Program-made: the position numbers and the translations under genes | Notes under the pieces: model-generated | Seen by the model: only the letters and a program-made list of their open reading frames with translations | Database searches by the model: none | What the model was told of the DNA's origin: nothing | Origin: Sphingobium algorifonticola | Lineage (GTDB): Bacteria > Pseudomonadota > Alphaproteobacteria > Sphingomonadales > Sphingomonadaceae | DNA: 64,000 bases | Assembly: GCF_004005485.1 (NCBI RefSeq) | Contig: NZ_RZUL01000002.1 | Location: 124,001 to 188,000, forward strand | Direction of reading: 5' to 3' | In this document: piece after piece, positions 53,647 through 62,123 of the stretch | Position numbering within the stretch: position 1 is the first letter of the stretch | Layout of the letters: the number at the start of each line of letters is the position of its first letter

Positions 53647-55320
53647 GTGCAGACTGTCACATTCAGGAGTCGCGCCGTTGCCGTGGCGGTCAGCGCCGCC
53701 GCCATCGCCTTCATCGTGGCGCTGGTCGTGGGCACGGCGGCTTGGGGCAGCGCGCGCGACATGGCCTATGCGCTGGTTGTTGCGCTGCTGTGCGGCAGCG
53801 TGAGCTGGGCGGCGGCGCAACGATCGATGGCGGGCTTTGCCCGGTCGATAAACCGGGCGACAGCGCGGCTTGTCGCGGCGGCGCATGGCGACCTTCAGAC
53901 GCCGGTGCAGCCGGGGGTGCGGCAGGACCTGCCCGACCTCGCGATCGCGATGGACAGCCTGTTCAGCCAGGTGCGCGCCAATCTCGACAATATTCATCTG
54001 CTCGCCATGTTCGACCCGGTGACCGGACTGCCCAACCGGATGAGCTTCTGCCGCCAGGTCGACCGGCTGCTGGCGGAGCGTCACGCGCCGGAACCGGCGG
54101 CACTGTTCTTCCTTGACCTCGACGGGTTCAAGGGCGTCAACGACACGCTGGGCCATGCGGCGGGCGACCAGTTGCTCGCCCGTGTCGCAGGCCGCCTGCG
54201 CGAAGTGGTGATTACGCAGGTGCAGGCCGGTTCAGGCGATGCAGTGGTCGGGAGACTGGCGGGCGACGAGTTTACCCTGTTCTTTCCCGATATTCCCGAT
54301 CGTGCCGCGGCGGAACGGATCGCCCGCGCCATCCAGTTCGCGCTGGGCGAGCCGTTCGATCTGGGCGGACAACAGATCGTGCTGGGGGCATCGATCGGCA
54401 TCGCCTATCACCCCGACCATGGCGTTACCCTGTCCGATCTGCTGCGCGCCGCCGATATCGCCATGTATCATGCCAAGAACAGCGGGCGCGGACGGGCCGA
54501 GACCTTCAATGCCGATCTGGCGCGCAAGGCGGCGGGGAAGGAAGCGTTGGAGCGCGACCTGAGGGCGGGTCTGGAACGCGGCGAGTTCCTGCTCCAGTTC
54601 CAGCCGCAGATCGATGTCGTTGCCAACCGCGCCATTGTCGCAGAGGCCCTGGTGCGCTGGGCGCATCCCGAACGGGACATGCTGTTCCCCGCCACGTTCG
54701 TGCATGTCGCAGAGGCCAGCGGCGTAATCGTCGAGCTGGGCGACTGGATCATGGACCAGGTGTGCGAGACGGCGGCGCGCTGGGCGCGCGACGGCCTGGC
54801 TCAGCGCGTCGCGATCAACATTTCCATGCGGGAGCTTTCACAGGCGGATTTTTTCCTGCGGCTGCGGCATGCGATGACGCGCCACGGCACCCCGCCCGGT
54901 GCCATAGAGCTGGAAATCACCGAATCAATGGCGATGGATATGGACGCGCGGCTGCGGGACCAGCTTCAGGCGCTGCGCGACAGCGGCGTCCGCATCGCCA
55001 TCGACGATTTCGGCACCGGCTATTCCAATCTGGCGCGGCTGCGCGACTTGCCGATCGACCGGGTGAAGATCGACAGCAGTCTGGTCCGCAACATCGAAAC
55101 ATCGGCGGAGGCGCGGATCATCTGCTCGGCGGTTGTCGCGCTCATCCAGGGTCTGGGCCTCGATGTCGTGATCGAAGGCGTGGAGACAGCGGGCCAAGTC
55201 GATATATTGCGGGTGATCGGCTGCACGGTGTTCCAGGGCTATCATCTTGCGCATCCCGCGCACGAACCCGACTATATTGCCCGCTTCGGTCCGGCCGCCT
55301 CTTCGGTGCTGGAAGCGTGA
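53647..55320 (+). CDS. GGDEF-EAL domain c-di-GMP protein
   Basis: The 557-residue membrane protein has two N-terminal helices with a short periplasmic loop and a HAMP-like linker, then a GGDEF domain (FDPVTGLPNRMSFCRQVDRL, LAGDEFTLFF) and an EAL domain (AEALVRWAHPERDMLFP, ELEITESMAMD, IDDFGTGYSNLARLRDLP). The active-site GGDEF reads AGDEF, which is often tolerated; the inhibitory RxxD upstream is not evident. EAL residues look intact. GTG 53647 has AAGGGAG just upstream. Its 3' end overlaps the converging dapE by 49 bases. Confidence 0.92.
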   Translation: MQTVTFRSRAVAVAVSAAAIAFIVALVVGTAAWGSARDMAYALVVALLCGSVSWAAAQRSMAGFARSINRATARLVAAAHGDLQTPVQPGVRQDLPDLAIAMDSLFSQVRANLDNIHLLAMFDPVTGLPNRMSFCRQVDRLLAERHAPEPAALFFLDLDGFKGVNDTLGHAAGDQLLARVAGRLREVVITQVQAGSGDAVVGRLAGDEFTLFFPDIPDRAAAERIARAIQFALGEPFDLGGQQIVLGASIGIAYHPDHGVTLSDLLRAADIAMYHAKNSGRGRAETFNADLARKAAGKEALERDLRAGLERGEFLLQFQPQIDVVANRAIVAEALVRWAHPERDMLFPATFVHVAEASGVIVELGDWIMDQVCETAARWARDGLAQRVAINISMRELSQADFFLRLRHAMTRHGTPPGAIELEITESMAMDMDARLRDQLQALRDSGVRIAIDDFGTGYSNLARLRDLPIDRVKIDSSLVRNIETSAEARIICSAVVALIQGLGLDVVIEGVETAGQVDILRVIGCTVFQGYHLAHPAHEPDYIARFGPAASSVLEA

Positions 55321-56453
55321 AGCACACGGTCCAGAATGTCGGCGTAGATGGTCGTCAGCACGGCGAGATCGGCGAGCGCCACCGCCTCGTCGAGCTTGTG
55401 CATTGTTGCATTGCACAGCCCGAACTCGACCACCGGACATAAGCGCGACAGAAAGCGCGCGTCGGACGTGCCCCCGGTTGTGGACAATTCCGGCCGGATG
55501 CCGGTCGCCGCGTCGATCGCATCGCTGATCAGGGTCGAAAAAGCACCCGGCGGCGTCAGAAACGGCTCGCCGCTGATCTTGGCGTCCAGCGTTGCGCCGT
55601 CCTCGCGTTCCACGATGGCACGGATGCGCGCGACCAGGCTCGTGCCGCTGTGCCGGTCGTTGAAACGGATGGAGAGGCGCGCCGATGCCTGCGCCGGAAT
55701 GACATTGGTGGCCGGATTGCCTACGGTGATGTCGGTGATTTCAATATTGCTCGGCTGGAACCAGTCGGTGCCTGCGTCGAGGGTGATGGCCTCGATCGCG
55801 GCGAGGATGCGGATCAGCCGGGGGATCGGATTGTCGGCGAGATGCGGATAGGCGACATGGCCCTGGCTGCCCGCAACGGTGATCCACATGTTGACGGACC
55901 CGCGCCGGCCGATCTTCACCATGTCGCCCAGCCGGTTGACGGACGTGGGTTCGCCGACGAGACACAGGTCCGGCACGACGCCGCGCTCGGCCATGCGCGC
56001 CATTAATGCCACCGTACCGTGGACGGCGGGGCCTTCCTCGTCACCGGTGATGAGGAGGCTGATCGTGCCCGGCAAGGCGGATTGCCGCGCCACGGCGGCG
56101 ACGAAACAGGCGATCGATCCCTTCATGTCGACCGCCCCGCGCCCGTGGAGAAGGTCGCCGCGCACATGCGGTACGAACGGATCGCTGGCCCAGCCGCTGC
56201 CGGGCGGCACCACGTCCAGATGCCCGGCAAAGGCGAAATGCGGCCCAGGGCCATTGGCGCGCACCGCCAGCAGATTTTCGACCGGCCCGTCAGGCGCATC
56301 CCCCTCGACGAACCGTTCGACGGCAAAGCCCAGCGGTGCCAGCATCGCCTCCAGCGTGTCAAACACTGCGCCGGTCGCCGGCGTGATCGAGGGGCAGGCC
56401 ATCAGCCGCCGGGCAAGGTCCAGGGGATCATAAGTGGCACTGGTTTCGCTCAT
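55272..56453 (-). CDS. dapE: Succinyl-diaminopimelate desuccinylase
   Basis: DapE makes LL-diaminopimelate for lysine and cell wall. The 393-residue zinc aminopeptidase-like enzyme has RLMACPSITPATGAVFDTLE, the metal-ligand HFAFAGHLDVVPPG, DMKGSIACFVAAVAR, ITGDEEGPAVHGT and STTGGTSDARFLSRLCPVVE. All expected metal ligands can be seen. The last 16 codons overlap the GGDEF-EAL gene on the other strand. Confidence 0.96.
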   Translation of the reverse strand: MSETSATYDPLDLARRLMACPSITPATGAVFDTLEAMLAPLGFAVERFVEGDAPDGPVENLLAVRANGPGPHFAFAGHLDVVPPGSGWASDPFVPHVRGDLLHGRGAVDMKGSIACFVAAVARQSALPGTISLLITGDEEGPAVHGTVALMARMAERGVVPDLCLVGEPTSVNRLGDMVKIGRRGSVNMWITVAGSQGHVAYPHLADNPIPRLIRILAAIEAITLDAGTDWFQPSNIEITDITVGNPATNVIPAQASARLSIRFNDRHSGTSLVARIRAIVEREDGATLDAKISGEPFLTPPGAFSTLISDAIDAATGIRPELSTTGGTSDARFLSRLCPVVEFGLCNATMHKLDEAVALADLAVLTTIYADILDRVLHASSTEEAAGPKRAI

Positions 56454-56532
56454 GCCCGTGCGTTAGCGAAGGAAGCGGACCTTGACCAGCCAGCCCTTGA
56501 TGAGCCAGCCCGTGATGAAATGGAGTGCCGCA

Positions 56533-56982
56533 ATGCCGAAGATCGATCTTGCCGCCATCGAACAAACCAATCGCACCGGCTATCCGCCCGAATATGCGCA
56601 GGCCGTCGCCGGGCGCTTCTATCGCAGGCTGGCACCCGCGGCGGGCCTGACCGATTTCGGGGTGAGCCATGTCGTGCTGAAGCCCGGCGCATGGTCCTCC
56701 CAGCGGCACTGGCACGCGGCGGAGGACGAACTGGTCGTCATGCTGGCGGGCGAGGCGGTGCTGGTGGACGACACGGGCCGCACGGTGATGCGGCCCGGCG
56801 ACATCGCCGCTTTTCCCAAGAATGACGGGAACGGCCATCACCTCATCAACGAGAGTGACGCGGATTGCCTGTTCGTCGCCATCGGTCGCCCGGCGGCAGG
56901 CGCCTGCCATTACCCCGATATCGACATGCATATTTTTGATGATGGACAGGGGTTCAGGCGAAAGGACGGGTCAGGATTTTGA
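56533..56982 (+). CDS. Cupin domain protein
   Basis: The 149-residue protein has the two cupin motifs: RHWHAAEDELVVMLAGEAVL (metal-binding His and Glu) and PGDIAAFPKNDGNGHHLIN. Such single-domain cupins are metal-dependent oxygenases, isomerases or sugar-binding proteins; this one's reaction is not predictable. ATG 56533 has GGAG at the right spacing. It precedes the GbsR/MarR regulator by 70 bases but is outside the operator-bounded module. Confidence 0.85.
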   Translation: MPKIDLAAIEQTNRTGYPPEYAQAVAGRFYRRLAPAAGLTDFGVSHVVLKPGAWSSQRHWHAAEDELVVMLAGEAVLVDDTGRTVMRPGDIAAFPKNDGNGHHLINESDADCLFVAIGRPAAGACHYPDIDMHIFDDGQGFRRKDGSGF

Positions 56983-57025
56983 GCCGGTGACATTATTGTC
57001 TTGCATCGGACGGTATAATCTGTAA

Positions 57026-57043
57026 TTTCTGTTTTTACAGAAA
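57026..57043. promoter_or_regulatory. Inverted-repeat operator before the GbsR/MarR regulator
   Basis: TTTCTGT-TTTT-ACAGAAA is a perfect 7-bp inverted repeat, ending 9 bases before the regulator's start codon. The same sequence recurs before the next gene (57645-57668). Confidence 0.7.
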
Positions 57044-57051
57044 GAATCGAT

Positions 57052-57603
57052 ATGAACCTGATGAACCTTCCCGATGCCAAAGCTTTCATTCTCCATTGGG
57101 GGGAAATGGGCACGCAATGGGGCGTCAATCGGTCCGTGTCGCAGATCCACGCGTTGCTCTACCTCAGCGAAGGGCCGCTTTCGGCGGATGATATCGTGGA
57201 CCAGCTTGGCCTTGCCCGGTCGAACGTCTCGACGGGTCTCAAGGAACTGCAAGGCTACAACATCGTCCGCCGGGTACATATCGAAGGCGACCGGCGCGAT
57301 CATTTCACTGCTGAAACCGACTTATGGGACATGCTCCTGCGGATTGCCGAGGAACGCAAGCGGCGGGAGATCGACCCGACGATCGCGCTGTTGCAGGAAC
57401 TGGCGGAACGCATCGCGAAGGATAGCGCCGCGCCGCGCCATGTGCGGGAGCGGATTACCCGGATGCATGAGTTCATGAGCACATTGGGCAACTGGTACGA
57501 TCAGGTGCGCAAGCTGCCGAAGCCCACATTGGTGACGCTGATGAAACTGGGCGGCAAGATCGCCCGGTTCGTCTCGCCCCGAGGCGCTATTCCGAAAGAC
57601 TGA
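57052..57603 (+). CDS. GbsR/MarR family transcriptional regulator
   Basis: The 183-residue protein has a winged-helix domain: NRSVSQIHALLYLSEGPLSADDIVDQLGLARSNVS and a wing GYNIVRRVHIEGDRRDHFTA (about residues 22-90), followed by a long helical C-terminus. This order matches the GbsR-like group of MarR proteins, which repress membrane transport or envelope genes. Operators with the same core lie before its own gene and before the membrane protein downstream, so it is probably autoregulated and controls that gene. Signal unknown. Confidence 0.85.
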   Translation: MNLMNLPDAKAFILHWGEMGTQWGVNRSVSQIHALLYLSEGPLSADDIVDQLGLARSNVSTGLKELQGYNIVRRVHIEGDRRDHFTAETDLWDMLLRIAEERKRREIDPTIALLQELAERIAKDSAAPRHVRERITRMHEFMSTLGNWYDQVRKLPKPTLVTLMKLGGKIARFVSPRGAIPKD

Positions 57604-57644
57604 GAGGGGAACGATGATGCCGCACCCGCCATAACTGTGCCCCA

Positions 57645-57668
57645 TAATTTCTCTTTTTACAGAAATTA
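57645..57668. promoter_or_regulatory. Inverted-repeat operator before the membrane-protein gene
   Basis: TAATTTCT-N8-AGAAATTA is a perfect 8-bp inverted repeat; its core TTTCTCTTTTTACAGAAA differs from the 57026-57043 site at one position. It ends 21 bases before the next start codon. Confidence 0.7.
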
Positions 57669-57689
57669 CGGAATGAAAAGGACAAGACC

Positions 57690-58070
57690 ATGGTTGAAAC
57701 TGCCTATGCGCTTTATCTCGCGATCACGATCGGCATCACCGTCTGGGTGGCACGTACCTTGTCGAAAAATGGGGAGGTGTTCCTCATCCAGTGCTTTGGT
57801 CATGACAGCCAGCTTGCCCGGTCGACCAACCATCTTCTGGTCGTCGGCTTCTACCTCGTGAATATCGGCTTCATCACCCTTACCCTCAGCCTGGGCGCAG
57901 AACCGCACAGCATTCCCGATGCGATCCGCTTCCTCAGCGGCAAAGTGGGCCTTGCGGTCATCGTGCTGGGGGCGATGCACTTCTTCAACATGGGCGCGAT
58001 CGCGCATTTCGGGCGCAAGGTGAACGGGTGGCTGACCGATCAGCAGAACGCCGCCACCGCCGCTGTATGA
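57690..58070 (+). CDS. Small integral membrane protein controlled by the GbsR-type regulator
   Basis: A 126-residue protein with three hydrophobic segments (YALYLAITIGITVWVA; LLVVGFYLVNIGFITLTLSL; GLAVIVLGAMHFFNMGAIAH) and conserved-looking CFGHDSQLARSTNH and HFFNMGAIAHFGRK. I do not recognise a named family. Histidines near the membrane face could bind metal or haem. Control by the adjacent regulator is inferred from the operator. Confidence 0.7.
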   Translation: MVETAYALYLAITIGITVWVARTLSKNGEVFLIQCFGHDSQLARSTNHLLVVGFYLVNIGFITLTLSLGAEPHSIPDAIRFLSGKVGLAVIVLGAMHFFNMGAIAHFGRKVNGWLTDQQNAATAAV

Positions 58071-58130
58071 CAGGGCCGACCGGCGCGGTCGTGCAGATGA
58101 TCCGCGCCGGACCCTGCTGGAGTGAATGCC

Positions 58131-58604
58131 ATGCCTTATTCCGGTTCCATCATGCCGGGCATCTGCGTCGCCGCCGTCGCTGCGGGGCCGGTGTTCGTGA
58201 CCGTGACCACGCTTGCGTCTCTCTATCTGCGGTTGCCTGCGGCCATCGTCGTCACGGCCGAGGCAGTCGGCGTCTTTTGCCTGGCGCTGATCCCCGCGAC
58301 ATTGCTGGGGGCGATCGTCGCCTTGCCGGTCAATGCGATCGGCGCACTCTTGATGACCTATCTCGGCAAACATCTGCCCGTGGTGCGCTCGTCCGCGGCG
58401 TGGGCCATCGCTGGCGGTGTCAAGGGCGGCATCGTCGCGGCCCTGCTGGACCTTGGCGACAGCGAGCCGTCGCTGGCATTCGGCCTTGTCGTGACATCGG
58501 CGCTGTGCGGATGGTTGTGCAGCCGCTGGTTGCGGTGGACACCGCAAGGCATGACCGACCTCATCCCTCTCCCGCCATCGGCACCAGCTTGCCGGGGTTC
58601 ATAA
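58131..58604 (+). CDS. Small integral membrane protein, unknown
   Basis: A 157-residue protein starting at ATG 58131 (GGAG 9 bases upstream; GTG 58122 also possible). It has four hydrophobic stretches, for example IVVTAEAVGVFCLALIPATLLGAI and AFGLVVTSALCGWLCSRWL. Family not recognised. Its last 44 bases overlap the converging GlcD-type gene, so the real end may be less conserved. It may belong to the GbsR module, 60 bases downstream of the membrane protein. Confidence 0.55.
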   Translation: MPYSGSIMPGICVAAVAAGPVFVTVTTLASLYLRLPAAIVVTAEAVGVFCLALIPATLLGAIVALPVNAIGALLMTYLGKHLPVVRSSAAWAIAGGVKGGIVAALLDLGDSEPSLAFGLVVTSALCGWLCSRWLRWTPQGMTDLIPLPPSAPACRGS

Positions 58605-60000
58605 TGCCCTTGGGATCGAACGCCGCCTTGATCGCGCGCAAGGACATGAGATGCGCAGGGCTGGCGAGGCGGGCGAGTTCGCCGCGCTTCATCTGCCCGA
58701 TGCCATGTTCGGCGGAAATCGACCCGCCCGACGCCACCACCGCATCATGCACAAAGGCGTTGATGGCCTGACCCTGCGCGGCGATCCAGGCCGGGCCGTC
58801 GTCGGTCCCTTTCGGCGCGCGGACATGGAAATGGACGTTGCCGTCGCCCAGATGACCGAAGGAGGATGCAGTCGTGCCCGGAAATGCGCGCTGCGCCGCC
58901 GCCGCCGCTTCCGTCATGAACGCGGGCATGCGCGCGACCGGTACGCTGATGTCATATTGCAGCGCGGGGCCCTGCGCGCGTTCCGCTTCCGACAGCGATT
59001 CGCGGATGCGCCAGAAGGCTTCGGCCTGCGCATCATTGGCAGCGATCGCAGCATCGAGCGCCAGCCCGTCCGCCAGCCCTTCGGCCAGCGCCGCCTCCAG
59101 CCGTTCCGCCGCGGACGGGGAGCCGATATCGGGCAGATCGACTTCGATCAGCACATGCCATGGCGTGCGCGTTTCGATGGGACAGCGTGTTCCCGGAATG
59201 TGCGAGAGGACATGGCCCAGCCCGTCGTCGGCGATCACTTCGAACCCCTCGACGATATCGCCCAGCCGCGCTTCGAGCAGCCGCAGCAGGGATAGCGCCT
59301 GTTCGGGGGTTTCCACGCCGACCCAGCCGACCGCGCGATCCGCGATTGCCGGGACCAGGCGCAGCGAGGCGGCAGTCACGATGCCGATCGTGCCCTCCGC
59401 GCCGATCAGCAGTTGCTTGATGTCATAGCCGCGATTGTCCTTCTTCAATGCGGCCAGCCCGTCGTAGATGCGCCCGTCGGGCAGCACCGCCTCGATCCCT
59501 TCGACGAGCGCGCGCATCGTGCCGTGGCGCAGCACCTGCGTACCCCCGGCATTGGTCGAGATAAGACCGCCGATCGTGGCGGAACCCTTCGCACCCAGGC
59601 TCAGGGGAAAGCGGCGGCCGATCGCGGCGGCAGCGTCATGCAGGACGGAGAGGATGACGCCAGCCTCGCACACCGCCAGATTGTCGTCCGCCGAAATGCT
59701 CCGAATGCTGTTCATCCGGCGGAGCGAGAGGATCAGCGCACTGCCGTCGTCCGGGGGTGTCGCGCCGCCCACCATCGACGTGTTGCCGCCTTGCGGCACC
59801 AGCGCAATGCCGCGTTCCGCCGCCAGCGCCATACAGGCGGCAACCTCCGCAGTCGATGCGGGGGACAGCATCGCTGCCGCCGCGCCATGATAGCGCCCGC
59901 GCCAGTCGGTCAGCCATGGGGCGATGGCCTCGGCATCGTCCGTAAAGCCTTTCGGGCCGAGCAGGGCCGCGAAATGGGCGAGAGTGTCGGTCGGAATCAT
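58561..60000 (-). CDS. FAD-linked 2-hydroxyacid dehydrogenase (GlcD/D2HGDH type)
   Basis: The 479-residue protein has the FAD_binding_4 motif VPQGGNTSMVGGATPPDDG, GGLISTNAGGTQVLRHGTMR (FAD) and the C-terminal FAD-oxidase region with SSFGHLGDGNVHFHV and SAEHGIGQMKRGELARL. Members oxidise glycolate, D-lactate or D-2-hydroxyglutarate. Sequence cannot decide between these; D-2-hydroxyglutarate fits if it removes the by-product of SerA, but no link is visible. Confidence 0.9.
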   Translation of the reverse strand: MIPTDTLAHFAALLGPKGFTDDAEAIAPWLTDWRGRYHGAAAAMLSPASTAEVAACMALAAERGIALVPQGGNTSMVGGATPPDDGSALILSLRRMNSIRSISADDNLAVCEAGVILSVLHDAAAAIGRRFPLSLGAKGSATIGGLISTNAGGTQVLRHGTMRALVEGIEAVLPDGRIYDGLAALKKDNRGYDIKQLLIGAEGTIGIVTAASLRLVPAIADRAVGWVGVETPEQALSLLRLLEARLGDIVEGFEVIADDGLGHVLSHIPGTRCPIETRTPWHVLIEVDLPDIGSPSAAERLEAALAEGLADGLALDAAIAANDAQAEAFWRIRESLSEAERAQGPALQYDISVPVARMPAFMTEAAAAAQRAFPGTTASSFGHLGDGNVHFHVRAPKGTDDGPAWIAAQGQAINAFVHDAVVASGGSISAEHGIGQMKRGELARLASPAHLMSLRAIKAAFDPKGIMNPGKLVPMAGEG

Positions 60001-60072
60001 GACGGCCTTATGGCCTGCAATTCATCAGTTGTTCAACCGTGCTTGCTTAGGGCATGACCCCCATAAAGGGGT

Positions 60073-60522
60073 TTGCCGTTGTTTCATTCCGCCATGGCCT
60101 TGTTGCTGGCACCGATGAGTGCGTCCTTTGCGGATGCGCCCGTCATGCTGGCACAACTTGCGATCGAGCGGCGCGTCATCATCCGCGTGCCGCTGGTCGC
60201 ACCGCCGCGCGCGGGCCGTCCTGCGCCGCCGCCGCCGGTGCCGCAGGAATGGGACGAGAAAAAGGGGCCCCGCTGCATTGCGATCCGGTCGATCCGGTCG
60301 GCGGCGCTCGGTGCCCGCAACAGCGTTGACCTGATCCTCACCAACAGCCAGCGATATCGTGCCCGCTTCGCAAAGCGGTGCCGCGCGGCGGACTTCTACG
60401 CCGGCTTCTATATCGAGCCGACCGCTGACGGCTCGCTGTGTGCCGGGCGGGATGACATTCAGGCGCGCAGCGGCATGGCCTGCGAAGTCGACAGCTTCCG
60501 GCGGCTGGTGCCCGATCGCTGA
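60073..60522 (+). CDS. Exported protein of unknown function
   Basis: A 149-residue protein with an N-terminal hydrophobic segment (MALLLAPMSASFADA) that looks like a signal peptide, then IERRVIIRVPLV, a Pro-rich linker and a compact domain with four cysteines (GPRCIAIRSIRS, KRCRAADFYAGFYI, GSLCAGRDD, MACEVDSFRRLVPDR). TTG 60073 follows AAAGGGG; ATG 60094 is an alternative start. Family not recognised. Confidence 0.65.
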   Translation: MPLFHSAMALLLAPMSASFADAPVMLAQLAIERRVIIRVPLVAPPRAGRPAPPPPVPQEWDEKKGPRCIAIRSIRSAALGARNSVDLILTNSQRYRARFAKRCRAADFYAGFYIEPTADGSLCAGRDDIQARSGMACEVDSFRRLVPDR

Positions 60523-60656
60523 GGATCGAGGTTGCGGAGAATAGGGCGCTGCGGGGCCGGTATTTCTTGACAATCGGCCGGTATTTCCGCAAGGGCGAGC
60601 CAGCTTTGACATGGGGCGACGCACTGGTGCCTGCCTCCTTTATTCCGGACACATGA

Positions 60657-62075
60657 ATGCATTTTGCCGATCTCGGCCTATCCGATGAATTGTTGAGGGC
60701 GGTCACGGAGGCCGGCTACGACACGCCCACGCCTATCCAGGCGCAGGCCATCCCCTCCGTCCTCATGATGAAGGACATCATCGGTATCGCCCAGACCGGG
60801 ACCGGCAAGACCGCCAGTTTCGTGCTGCCGATGATCGACATTCTCGCCCACGGCCGCAGCCGCGCACGCATGCCGCGCTCGCTCATTCTGGAGCCGACCC
60901 GCGAACTCGCCGCGCAGGTCGCCGAAAACTTCGAGAAATACGGCAAATATCACAAGCTCTCTATGGCCTTGCTGATCGGCGGCGTATCGATGGGGGATCA
61001 ACTGGCGGCGCTGGAAAAGGGCGTCGATGTGCTCATCGCGACGCCCGGTCGCCTGATGGACCTGTTCGGCCGCGGCAAGATCATGCTCAACGGCTGCTCG
61101 CTGCTGGTGATCGACGAAGCGGACCGGATGCTCGACATGGGGTTCATCCCCGACATCGAGGAAATCTGCACAAAGCTGCCCGCCCAACGGCAGACATTGC
61201 TGTTTTCCGCCACGATGCCGCCGGTCATCAAGAAACTGGCAGACAAGTTCTTGTCCAATCCCAAATCGATCGAAGTCGCGCGGCCCGCCTCCGCCAGCAT
61301 CAACATCACGCAATGGCTGGTGAAGGTGGATGCGCGCAAGAAGCGCGACCGGCTGTACGCCATGCTGGAGGCGGAAGACGTCACCAACGCGATCATCTTC
61401 TGCAACCGCAAGACGACCGTGCGCGATCTCAACAAGGCATTGCAGCGCAGCGGTGTGCGGTCGAGCGAAATCCATGGCGACATGGACCAGGGTTCGCGCA
61501 TTGCCGAGCTGGACCGGTTCAAGCGCGGCGACGTGAACGTGCTGGTCGCGTCCGACGTTGCGGCGCGGGGCCTCGACATCAAGGGCGTGAGCCATGTGTT
61601 CAATTTCGATGCGCCCTGGCATCCCGACGATTACGTCCACCGCATCGGCCGGACCGGGCGCGCGGGGGCCAAGGGCGTCGCCTACACCTTCGTCACCCCG
61701 GAAGATGCCGAGGCGCTGGATAATATCCAGAAGCTGATCGGCACGAAGATTCCGGTCTTCGGCGGGGCCGAGGAGACTGCGGACGCGATCGCCGCGCCTG
61801 CCGATAGCGAGGCGAAGGCAACCCCAGCCAAGCGCAAGCGCCCGCCGCGCAAGGCAAAGGCCGATGCACAGGAGGCTGTTGTCGAGCAGGAGCGCGCCGC
61901 CGCCATTCCTGCTCCCGCCCCCGCAAGACGGCCAGAGCCGCCCCGCGCGGAGCCTGCACGATCGGCCCCTGCGCCGCGCAGGCGCCATGCACAGGACGAC
62001 GATGGCCCGGATGACGGCTGGAACGGCCCGATGCCGAGCTTCCTGGCTTTCGGCTTCAACAGCGACGCGGCCTGA
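60657..62075 (+). CDS. DEAD-box RNA helicase (RhlE-like)
   Basis: The 472-residue protein has all helicase motifs: Q motif TPTPIQAQAIP, motif I AQTGTGKTASF, PTRELAAQV, TPGRLMDLF, DEAD (VIDEADRMLDMGF), SAT, and in the second domain ASDVAARGLDI and HRIGRTGRAG. The C-terminal 100 residues are Lys/Pro/Ala-rich and basic, as in RhlE proteins, and probably contact rRNA. ATG 60657 begins the usual FADLGLS. Confidence 0.95.
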   Translation: MHFADLGLSDELLRAVTEAGYDTPTPIQAQAIPSVLMMKDIIGIAQTGTGKTASFVLPMIDILAHGRSRARMPRSLILEPTRELAAQVAENFEKYGKYHKLSMALLIGGVSMGDQLAALEKGVDVLIATPGRLMDLFGRGKIMLNGCSLLVIDEADRMLDMGFIPDIEEICTKLPAQRQTLLFSATMPPVIKKLADKFLSNPKSIEVARPASASINITQWLVKVDARKKRDRLYAMLEAEDVTNAIIFCNRKTTVRDLNKALQRSGVRSSEIHGDMDQGSRIAELDRFKRGDVNVLVASDVAARGLDIKGVSHVFNFDAPWHPDDYVHRIGRTGRAGAKGVAYTFVTPEDAEALDNIQKLIGTKIPVFGGAEETADAIAAPADSEAKATPAKRKRPPRKAKADAQEAVVEQERAAAIPAPAPARRPEPPRAEPARSAPAPRRRHAQDDDGPDDGWNGPMPSFLAFGFNSDAA

Positions 62076-62123
62076 ATATCGCCGGGGACAGGGACTACAG
62101 GCCGCTCGCTGAAAACCCCGCCG

